DNA of 64,000 nt from Phymorhynchus buccinoides. Its lineage: Eukaryota; Mollusca; Gastropoda; Neogastropoda; Raphitomidae. The DNA lies in the NCBI GenBank assembly GCA_017654935.2, contig CM065687.1:14758203-14822202 (forward strand), in the 5' to 3' direction. The notes under the pieces were generated by a model. That model made no database searches. It saw only the letters and a list, made by a program, of their open reading frames with translations, and was not told the origin of the DNA. A program made the translations under genes and the position numbers. Each line of letters opens with the position of its first letter. Position 1 is the first letter of the stretch. Shown here one piece after another: positions 31,171 through 42,200 of this stretch.

Positions 31171-31291
31171 AAAGAAAGAAGCAAACAGAGAGGAGAAACA
31201 AAACAAAAATGAAAAATGAAACAAAAATGCATCAGGAGCCTGCAGATCTTAGTTCAGCTCTTCTTGTCCTACGAGCTGTGTCGGATTTTAC

Positions 31292-31529
31292 CTTTAAGAG
31301 TTTGTGTCAGCCTCCGAATCCATCGTCCATATGAGTCATGAGAATAATAACGATATTGCGCAACTGACAGTGCCTGTGCCCCCATTCCACTTCCAGCAGG
31401 GTCCTGCTGCTGCTGTGAATAAATTTGTGGTCCTTGACAGTGATCTCCCTTGCATTGCTGCCAAGCAGACGTCTTTTTTTGGTTCTGGTTGAGTCTAGTC
31501 TGCCAAAACAAATTGGCAAAGACTGACAT
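31292..31529 (-). CDS. Candidate isolated first exon, unknown protein
   Basis: ATG at 31529, 79 open codons beginning MSVFANLFWQTRLNQNQ, Gln-rich middle, then SVAQYRYYSHDSYGRWIRRL, ending CTTAAAG|GTAAAA (phase 1). No stop, no repeat composition and a usable donor are in its favour. No partner exon was found between 31.2 and 29.0 kb, and it lies among repeats. It could be a real exon of a nested gene, a pseudo-exon or chance. Confidence 0.3.
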
Positions 31530-31823
31530 TGCTAGGCTACTGAAAGTGGAATTTATGGACTTAAGCAGACAACGCTGTTTACAGTTGATGTTATATCATA
31601 GAGTGGCCCTCACCAACTCGCATTAAGAGCAGGAAGCTGTGTTCTCACCTTCACAATCTCAGAATCTGATCATCATCATACTGATGGCGCTTCTGGTTGT
31701 TATGCATCCTGATGATCATGATGATAATGATGATGAAGAAGAAGATGATGATGGTGTAGTGTGTGTGTAGTGAAAAATGACCTAGTTCATAATATTTTGG
31801 AAGGAAAGATGGTGATCATGATG

Positions 31824-31827
<4 letters not shown>

Positions 31828-31862
<35 letters not shown>
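31828..31862. repeat. (CT)n microsatellite
   Basis: Perfect CT run in a region also rich in GATGAT trinucleotides. Confidence 0.9.
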
Positions 31863-31863
<1 letters not shown>

Positions 31864-32029
31864 ATGAAGTTCTTCTTTCTTTGAACATCCTCCGTCATCA
31901 TATTGACGGTTATGATGCATTACAAACGGGGGTTTCCGGTATAAAAATCAATTATGTGGGGAGTAAGCGCTGCCCAGATGATCATCTCCAGGGAAGGGGG
32001 GTGAGGGGGGAAGAGGGGAAGAGGGTATG

Positions 32030-32050
32030 GGGGGGGGGGGGGGGGGGGGT
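32030..32050. repeat. Poly(G) tract
   Basis: About 20 consecutive G. Confidence 0.85.
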
Positions 32051-32444
32051 TAGATCTGGGCTTTGAAGGCCTCCACCGAGGCAGATGTTATTGCCTCAGG
32101 TGGAAGGCTGTTCCACTCACACACATCCCTGGGGAAGAAAGAAAACTGCCCCTCTCTCTCTCTCAAAGCAACACACACACATAGCTGTAGACAAGAAGTC
32201 TAAAACATTAAAGAGAATTTGTATGATGTCACAATTATGTATGACAGTGTTAACATACTCAGTATTTTAACTTTGTACCGAAAGTGACTTTGACGCTTAC
32301 CTTGCTACAACAATTAAGAAACCTGCCTTTAATCTCATGGCGACTGGTTACATTGTCTTCAATTCAAAGTAACGTAATGGCAAGAAACTGCTCGGGAACA
32401 CTTAATTTAGGTAATGGCTTTGAGAGTGAGAGCTAGGAAATGTG

Positions 32445-32794
32445 GGTAATGGTAAAGATGTGCCAACCCCCCTGCATTTCTCGGTTAATTCTATTTTTCC
32501 GTTTTTGCCTTTCTTACCATACATAAAGCTGTATTTTAGGAACATTTTCAGCTAATTCTCTTTTTGGAATACTAACCCTAACCCTAACCCTACTGCAGTA
32601 CACCGCGATTTGTCATAGTTGTGGTTTGTTGCGTTTTTCCGTCTTATAGGGTGGGGGGTAGGGTTAGTATTCCAAAAAGAGAATTTGGTGAAAATGTTCC
32701 TAAAATACAGCTTTATGTATGGTAAGAAAGGCGAAAACGAAAAAATACAATTAACCGAGAAATGTAGGGGGGGTGGCACATCTTGACCTTTACC
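32445..32794. mobile_element. Foldback MITE with telomere-like motifs (copy 4)
   Basis: Left end GGTAATGGTAAAGATGTG, right end CTTGACCTTTACC, with 8-bp duplication GAAATGTG (32437-32444 and 32795-32802). The left arm includes ACTAACCCTAACCCTAACCC. The right arm is shortened in its TTAGGG part. The centre is CTGCAGTACACCGCGATTTG. Confidence 0.85.
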
Positions 32795-32877
32795 GAAATG
32801 TGTAATAAACTAAATCTAAAATACACACCACCACCCACCTTCCGCCAATTCTAAAAAGGAAGACAAGTTGAATCAAA

Positions 32878-33030
32878 TTTTACTTAGTTTTCTTGAGATG
32901 ATTTTCTGTCATCATCAAAGCTTTTTGTTTAAATGTTACACACTACAAACTTATTTTACTTAGTTTTACTAAGATGATTTTCTGTCACCATCAAAGGTTT
33001 TTGTTTAAATGTTACACACTACAAACTTAC
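32878..33030. repeat. 75-bp tandem duplication
   Basis: Two copies of TTTTACTTAGTTTT(C/A)TNAGATGATTTTCTGTCA ... AATGTTACACACTACAAACT, just 5' of the hydrolase first exon. Confidence 0.8.
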
Positions 33031-33067
33031 CCAAGAGCTCTTTCATTTATTTTTTTCTAACAAATCT

Positions 33068-33100
<33 letters not shown>

Positions 33101-33165
33101 TTCCACTACACTAATATCATTTACGGCACCGGTTCAACTAAAACCAGATTCATCTTGAAATACAG

Positions 33166-33288
33166 ATGCCGACAGTGGAAGAGGTAGAGTCGCGCAGTGG
33201 CCAGATCCGAGCCACCATCTATGGTCAGTGTGTGGGAGATGCCATTGGACTGCTCACTGAATTCATGACCAAGGAAGAGGTGAAGCAG
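33166..33288 (+). CDS. Hydrolase exon 1
   Basis: 41 codons from ATG, MPTVEEVESRSGQIRATIYG, then QCVGDAIGLLTEFMTKEEVK, donor CAG|GTAATG (phase 0). The Asp of VGDAIG is the N-terminal acidic site of the fold. AAATACAG precedes the ATG and could be an acceptor, so a 5' UTR exon or longer N-terminus is possible. Confidence 0.82.
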
Positions 33289-36200
33289 GTAATGAAAGTG
33301 TTTATGGTATTTCCAAAATACATATACTGTACAAAGTAATTCCAAATACATATTGTTACATTTTTAGCGAGGGGGACAAAACTTTTGCTGAAATTTAGGT
33401 TCTTTAGTTTTCTCTCTTTTGTTGTTGCTCTTTTTGTTGCTTAGGCCAGTTTTGAGATGTAATTGAAGATGAGTTAACCCTCTCACTCTGATCAATCGAA
33501 CCGAGAATCTATATTGAGTACCAAATGATGGGAAGTAACTCCGAACGTCACACCAAATCTTTTATTTAAAAGAATAATAATAATAATAATAATTGATAGT
33601 ATTTCTATAGCGCCTTTCTATAATTATTTTACACTCAAGGCGCTTCCATTCACTGATAGTATCAGTGATACACCCGCAGTCACACAAAACATTATCACCC
33701 ATTCATTCACCCAGGTACAAGATCAAGAAGGAAACATTTACAAACCGAATGAGCTTTGAAAGTAGTGTGTCTTGAGTTTAGCTTTGAAAGTAGAGATAGT
33801 TGGTTCATGGCGGAGATCGACTGGGAGGGAATTCCAAACAGCAGGGGCACTGAAACTGAAACTGCGGTCACCAAATGATTTTAGATTTGTTTTTGGAACT
33901 TTCAGAAGTTTTGTGTTTGAGGACCTGAGTGAGCGGGAAGGAGTGTAGGTGTGAAGAGCTCTGGAGAGGATAAAGTCTAACTCACATTTAATTTCTGAAA
34001 GATGCATATTGAATAGCAATGATGATATTTTCATTCCAAAGCTAACACACTGTCACACAACAAACCATGAATTGGAATAAAAAAAATCCGTAATGGCGCT
34101 CCGAGCATCGCGCCGAGTCAATACTGCGCACGTCACGTGGAAAGAAGAAAAAAATTTGGGGGTCACTTCGAAAAATCCGTTCAAAAAGACTAGTGGGTGC
34201 TTTCCCTTGCTGTAAAAGCCAAAAACGGACCAGCGAGACTGAGGTAAAGGAAGCACTAACTTAGTATATTGCATTGTAGGTAGGGCAATGAAAGTGAGAA
34301 AGACCGGGCGTTCAAATCGGTACAGATCTGGCAAATCTGTCTGTAGCCTTGAGAGAGTTAAACTGGAGGATCGGTTGAAGGATTGGGAGGTGGTTTCTTT
34401 CTTCTTCTTCTTCTGTGTTCCCCGGTGATATATTGCCATATAAGGGGTTAGGTATGTATGTGTCTGTTTTTCAGTTTTTACCGGTCTCACCGCTGCATTC
34501 ACTAATTCAGCCAACACATTCTGATTTTGGAGGACCTCAACTGAGAAAATTTTGAAGATTTGTTTGAACAAACTTAAAAAGGCAGGAGAATGGTCCAATA
34601 AGTCAAAAAAATAGTAGATCACGGAAAGCAAAGGGGAAAGGCAGAGTCAAAGTGAGGGGTAGATTAGAGGAAGTTACAAGCTCAGAACTTCCAGAAGGTG
34701 GGGGAACTATTTAAATACAAAAAACTCCCCTGTATCCCCATGGAGAGAGACTCATGGAGGGGGCGGGGTCGTCCAGCTCCCCGAATGGAGGCACGAGGCA
34801 TCCACCCACTGCCGGGGTTTCTTTCAATTTCATTATTGTTACAGTGGAACCTCCCTTATAAGACCTCCCATTAGAAGACTCCCTCCCACACAAGACTTAC
34901 TTCTCTGAGACTGCCCTTCTTTGTAAGCATTAAAATGACCTCCCTTATAAGACCTCATTTTGGATGATTTTTGAAGGTCTTATAAGGGAGGTTCAACTGT
35001 ATCATTTTTTTTTTTTTTTAAATCTCTGAACTACAGTTCTACAAAGGCAAGGATTTGGAGTACGCAATGAAAGTGGCGCACCTGCACCGCAGTGGGTGGG
35101 AGACCGGGGACTGGACTGACGACTCTGATCAAATGCTGCTCATCGTGCTCTCTCTGCTGGACCATGGGGGGCAGGTAACTGACAGGGGAGTGGACGGACG
35201 ACTGACCAAATGCTGCTCATCGTGCTCTCTGCTGGACCATGGGGGGCAGGTAACTGCAGGGGAGTGGACCGTGCTGCTCATCGTGCTCTCTCTGCTGGAC
35301 CGTGGTGGACAGGTAACTAACAGGGGACTGGACGGATGACTGACCACATGCTGCTCATCGTGCTCTCTCTGCTGGACCATGAGGGACAGGTAACTAACAG
35401 GGGACTGGGCGGATGACTGACCACATGCTGCTCATCGTGCTCTCTCTGCTGGACCATGGGTGGACAGGTAACTAACAGGGGACTGGACGGATGACTGACC
35501 AAATGCTGCTCATCGTGCTCTCTCTGCTGGACCATGGTGGGACAGGTAACTGCTGCTCACAGGGGACTGGACGGATGACTGACCAAATGCTGCTCATCGT
35601 GCTCTCTCTGCTGGACCATGGTGGACAGGTAACTAACAGGGGACTGGACGGACGACTGACCAAATGCTGCTCATCGTGCTCTCTCTGCTGGACCATGGTG
35701 GACAGGTAACTGACAGGGGACTGGACGGACGACTGACCAAATGCTGCTCATTGTGCTCTCTCTGCTGGACCATGGTGGACAGGTAACTGACAGGGGAGTG
35801 GACGGACGACTGACCAAATGCTGCTCATCGTGCTCTCTCTGCTGGACCATGGTGGACAGGTAACTGACAGGGGAGTGGACGGACGACTGACCAAATGCTG
35901 CTCATCGTGCTCTCTCTCTCTCTGCTGGACCATGGGGGACAGGTAACTAACAGGGGACTGGACGGACGACTGACCAAATGCTGCTCATCGTGCTCTCTCT
36001 GCTGGACCATGGGGGGCAGGTAACTGGATGGACGACTGACCAAATGCTGCTCATTGTGCTCTCTCTCTCTCTGCTGGACCATGGGGGACAGGTAACTGGA
36101 TGGACGACTGACCAAATGCTGCTCATTGTGCTCTCTCTGCTGGACCATGGGGGACAGGTAGGGGAAGACAGTGGACTGTTGTGCTGTGTGTGATGCTGTG

Positions 36201-39200
36201 GTCATCATGCTTTGTGCGGTTGGCATTTAGCGTCATGAAGTGATAGAAATAACAGGGGTGTTGTCATTGCTGCAACAAGCCCTTCACTCTTACCCTTCCC
36301 CACCACCCCCACTCCCACTTCAATACCCCCTTCTTTCACAGTGATGTACCAAGGATGGAAAAGTGATAGGACACACTTTCCTAAGACAAGAGAAATCAAT
36401 AGGACAATGTCCTGGCTCTTGCAGAAATCAATAAGACATGACAAAGCTGCCAGTGTTAAAAATTCAATCAGACATTTGTCCTAACAGGGGAGAACACAAT
36501 AGGACATTTTCAATTTCAATAGGTTAATGGCCTATGACCGGCGCCTCAGGACTGGACACCACTGTTTCTGTCCTCCCCTCACCCCCACTCCAATCCATTC
36601 TGCTGCATTAATTACTATTAGGTTAAAGATTTGATTTTTACCCTATGAAAGCAAATCGTGGTTTGTGCAACCCAGCAAAAAACCCCAATAAATTAGTGTT
36701 GTTTTTATTTCGTTTGTTTTTCTGCAGTTACACACATAATAGTTAGCATCAATATAAAAGAAGACACCAGAACCCTTGTCTCTGAAATATTGGTTTTCTG
36801 CTTTTGTGTGTGCGTTTATTTATTTATTTATTCTCCCTTGGGGATACCGGGGGGATATTTCGTACAAATAGTTCCCCCACCTTCTGGAATTTCTGTGCTT
36901 GTAACTTCTGATCTGTCACTCTCTTTGACTCTGCCTTTCTGTTTGCTTTCTGTCATCTACTATCCTTCCGACTTATTGGTCCATTCTCCTGCCTTTATTC
37001 CAAGCAAATCTTCCAAATGATTTTGAGCTCCTCCAAAATTGGAATGTGTCGGCTGTACGCAGTGGGGAGTCCAGCGTAAACTGAAAACCGGACATATATG
37101 TACCTCACCCATTATGGCCTGGGAACGCAGAAAAGAAGTTTGTTTCTTCTTTCTTTTTTCACAGGTGAATGTTCAGGATTTTGCGGCCAAGATGAAGAGC
37201 TGGATGCTGAGAGGGTTCCCTGAATTGGGCGACGCAGTGGGAAAGGGCATTGGACGGACCACACACGCTGTTCTCAGCAACCACCTGTTTGTCACCGATC
37301 CTCATGCAGTCAGTAAAGTCTCACATCTTTGAATGTTCATTTATATTCCCACTGAGGAAGTTTTGGTGTTTGCTTAACATTAGTCATTACCCCCAAAAGT
37401 ATGATTGACTAAAATATACACATTTTGAAAAGCCAAGTTGAACCAAGAAATTATCAATGAAATTGTTGATATATTTTTTAACAAGTATACTTTTCAAAAA
37501 AAGAAACGTAGCAATGTTCAGAAAGGCAATGTACCAGGTAATATCATTGCACTATTCAAATGGGTTTGGCAAGGCAGTTACCTGTTCTGTATAGTTAACA
37601 CACCTTCGTAAATCAAAGAAATGTCATAGGAACAACCTTTAAGGCATAACAAGTTTGGACATCCTCGCTTCTTCCATTATTTTTCTACAATTGTTTTTCA
37701 GTGGGCAAATAAATAATGTTCAGTTCAAAGTAATGGGTTCTCGCGTTTCTTCTTTTTTTTGAACAGTACATGATGAACATGTAACAGTGACCTGTGCATC
37801 ACCGCTATTTGTAAAAAAATAACAACCCTTCAATTTGTCTTTATTTTGACACACATATGTGCGTCTGAATCTCAAAACTGCCATCTGACTCACTGGGTTT
37901 TAGACCAGTGTGTCCCTAAGCGTAGAAAATTTTCACCTGACGCAATTTTTGGCTAAAACAAAAATGCTTTAAAGGTTCTAAAGAGAGACCCCCTGAAATA
38001 TCAGGTGACACCCCCAACCCCCACCCACCCCCATAAGACATATTTCCAGCACTATTCTGACCCCCAGAATTCAAATTTTGAAGATAGAATTGACTATACT
38101 TGAAGAAAATGGAGCGATTTGAACAAAAAATGCTTGTAACTTTTTTTCTTCTAAGTATTAGGATGGGTTACAAAATCTGTATTATCTTAGATTCACCTTG
38201 AAAATTGGCTTTGTAAAAGATGTATGCAGGCAGCGTACAAAATCTGGGACTCCGGAGGCCGTGATGCGGCTCCCAACGGGGGGGTGATGCGAACCTCTGT
38301 GGTGGGGACTCACTGCTGGTGGGACCTTGACACTGTGGTGACCTCTGCCCTGAACTTTGTCCTCTGTACGCACCATGACCCCAGGTGTGTGTGTGCGACT
38401 CAGTGGTGACTTTTCTGTGTAATGCAGATGGTATTTGTGGTTGTTTATATACAGTGGAGCCTCCCTTATAAGACCTTCAAAAATCATCCAAAATGAGGTC
38501 TTATAAGGGAGGGGTCTTATAAGGGAGGTCATTTTAATACTTACAAAGAAGGGCAATGTCTCAGAGAAGTAGGTCTTATGTGGGAGGGTGTCTTATAATG
38601 GGAGGTCTTATATGGGAGGGTCCACCGTACTCATTTACATTTTGTAGATTTGCATCTTTTGTATAAGCAGGTCTGTTTAAGTTACGGCATTATGAATAAA
38701 AATTTCATTCTTACATCTGTGTATCGAAAAGTATGAAAAATGGTATTGATTTTTTTTCATTTTTTTTTTTTTCATTTTTTTTTTTTCAATATTTTTTTTT
38801 TATTCCATCTCTTCTTACATTCCACAATTCCTGCTTTCACTCAATCTTTCATCCAATCAACATATATACATGTAACACAATTTGAGCAAATAAATTAAAA
38901 TAAAGATAAATAAATAGTTCATCAATATCAGGACAGGGCTCGGTTACAAACAGAGATAATAGTAATAATATCATAATTGGTTGGTCAAGCTTAATTGAGA
39001 GAAGTATATTTAAAAGCAGTATTATATAATTAATATTATTAGTCAATGAAGAGAGGGTGTGGGTTGTTTTTTTCCATTACAAAACAACAATGACAACACT
39101 AACAACAACACGAATAATGTCAATCATGACAATGTTAATTAAAGACCAAAAATATGAAAAACTAGAAGCAGGAACACACACACACACACACACGTATACA

Positions 39201-42200
39201 CTCCTCACACAGGATCTGAATAACTACATGCGTGCGTGCGTGTGTATTACAAAGGGTACATGTAGGCCCGTCTGAATGCTGCCTTCAGGCCATTTTTTTC
39301 AATGTGTCCCTTCACTGTGCTTGTCCCCCAGGTGTCGGGCGTCAGTGGTGGCAGTGTCGGTGGTGGTCAGTCTGATGCTACAGCGACGGCCTCAGCACAT
39401 GGACAGCACTGGACACTACAAGGTGGACGCTCTCATCAAGGACGCCTTCACTCACGCCGCAAAGTGCCTGGAAACGGAGGAAGAGGTCAGTACAGTGTAG
39501 TATAGGTCAGTACAGTGTAGTACAGGTCAGTATCCTCAGCACATGGACCGCATTGGACACCACAAGGTGGACGCTCTCATCAATGACGCCTTCACTCACA
39601 CCGCAAAGTGCCTGGAAACGGAGGAAGAGGTCAGTAGTCTGTGCCATTGGTTTTACGTCCATTTGATCTGTCTGACTTTTGTTCTTTTATCCGCCTTTTT
39701 TTAATTTTTAGTCTCTAGCGGATACCATTGGGAGAGTGCAACACTTTTAACCAACACTATTTACTGAAATGGTTTTTATCATTGGTTGGCATGAACCTGA
39801 AATTGGGGCTTGTAGTAAAGTGAGAGAGAGAGAGAGAGAGAGAGAGTTGTGTGGCCAATGGTTTTTCAACAGTAATTTGAAATTGTTTACCTTGGTCTTT
39901 TGTGAACGATTTTGGCTCTCAAACTCTCAAAAGGTGCTGCAGGGTTCTGTGCTGCAGCCTTGGGGTAGACGGCCTTTGGGGGACCACCCATGCCTCAACA
40001 CTAATTGTCCTGATCGAAGTTCTCTTGGCTGAGAAAGTCAGGGTACATAGATCTTGGGCAAGGCATCTCCACCCATATGATACATTTCAGGCCAGGTTTC
40101 CAGAACAGCAGTTATTTCCTCAACTTTGTAGACATGGTGGTCTACACGAAACTTCATTAATAATACAAATTGTTTGGAATTAGTTAAGGGGAGTAATTTC
40201 ATGGTGTGTGGGAGTGATCTCAATCGGTCAAACAGGGGGAGTTATTCTACCATCAGGTAGATCCCCAGTTCTCGCCTCGTGTGTTTGAGTAGACTTACAT
40301 CACTTAGAACACCATGCATCATTCTTCTTCTCCTCCTTCTTCTTCGATCGCTCAGACAGTTTCCTGTCAATTATGAGCGCAGATGCGTCATGCTGCCGTT
40401 ATGCGCCTAAGAAATAGTTAGGCCCAGCAAGTCCAACTTCGGCTGGAGGAAATGTTTTTGAAAGTGTTTTATGAAAAAAAGCAGAATGGACCGGAAAGGC
40501 AGAAAGATAGTAGATGACAGTAAGCAAAGGGAAAAGGCAGAGTCAAAGAGATTGACAGATTAGAGGAAGTTACAAGCACAGAACTTCCAGAAGGTGGGGG
40601 AACTATTTATACAAAAGACCCCCCCCGGTATCCCCACGGGGGGGGAACGCGCAAACAAGCTTGAAAGGAAAATCATTGCGTGGATCTTTCAGAAGCAGCT
40701 GCTGTGGTGGTACATGAAGTGCAAGAAGCTGAAGGCGTTGGATCTGGGCAAAAACATCGGCTTCACCTACAAGAGCATGGGGGCTGGCTTCTGGGCCCTG
40801 AAGAAAAACGACTTCCGCAAAGCCATCCAGAAAATAGTCAGGGAGGTGGGTCTGTTGTAGGAAGCACTTTTCTGCGTTGTCTTTCTATCACTTGTTACTA
40901 ACACCCAAAAGCCTGAATATACAAAGAGTTTGCAGTCCATCCGCAGCTGACTGAAGCCGGTTGTTTTTTACTCCCACCCTTTCACCTACACTACAGGTGG
41001 GGATCATTGTGAACTCACTCACTGCCTCTGTTACCATACTTAACACTTCCCACCTTCCACCCTTTCACCTACACTACAGGTGGGGATCATTGTGAACTCA
41101 CTCACTGCCTCTGTTACCATCTTAGCACTTTCCACACCTTTCACCTACACTACAGGTGGGGATCATTGTGAACTCACTCACTGCCTAACCATACTTAACA
41201 CTTCCACCTTCCACCCTTTCACCTACACTACAGGTGGGGATCATTGTGAACTCACTCACTGCCTCTGTTACCATACTTAACACTTCCCACCTTCCACCCT
41301 TTCACCTACACTACAGGTGGGGATCATTGTGAACTCACTCACTGCCTCTGTTACCATACTTAGCACTTCCCACCTTCCACCCTTTCACCTACACTACAGG
41401 TGGGGATCATTGTGAACTCACTCACTGCCTCTGTTACCATACTTAGCACTTCCCACCTTCCACCCTTTCACCTACACTACAGGTGGGGATCATTGTGAAC
41501 TCACTCACTGCCTCTGTTACCATACTTAACACTTCCCACCTTCCACCCTTTCACCTACACTACAGGTGGGGATCATTGTGAACTCACTCACTGCCTCTGT
41601 TACCATACTTAACACTTCCCACCTTCCACCCTTTCACCTACACTACAGGTGGGGATCATTGTGAACTCACTCACTGCCTCTGTTACCATACTTAGCACTT
41701 CCCACCTTCCACCCTTTCACCTACACTACAGGTGGGGATCATTGTGAACTCACTCACTGCCTCTGTTACCATACTTAACACTTCCCACCTTCCACCCTTT
41801 CACCTACACTACAGGTGGGGATCATTGTGAACTCACTCACTGCCTCTGTTACCATACTTAGCACTTCCACCTTCCACCCTTTCACCTACACTACAGGTGG
41901 GGATCATTGTGAACTCACTCACTGCCTCTGTTACCATACTTAGCACTTCCCACCTTCCACCTTTCACCTACACTACAGGTGGGGATCATTGTGAACTCAC
42001 TCACTGCCTCTGTTACCATACTTAGCACTTCCCACCTTTCACCTTTCACTATACAGGTGGGGATCATTGTGAACTCACTCACTGCCTCTGTTACATACTT
42101 AACACTTCCACCTTCCAGGTGGGAAGTGAGAAAGTTGGCTTCATTCTTTGCAAGGTTGGTAGGCTGCGAAGAAATCACTCTTTGTGACATTTAGGCTTTT

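Noticed and set aside
35055..36226. ORFs with MLLIVLSLLDHGG or VQQREHDEQHLVSRPS repeats as new proteins
   Set aside because: They are exon-2-derived array units in sense and antisense. The units are frame-shifted relative to the true exon.
39769..40183. ORFs with LCGQWFFNSNLKLF or RCCRVLCCSLGVDGLWG as exons
   Set aside because: Intron 5 sequence with a (GA)n start, no phase-compatible borders, and no likeness to the hydrolase family.
40985..42120. CRISPR array
   Set aside because: Repeat units of 81 bp are adjacent with no unique spacers, and the window is clearly eukaryotic.
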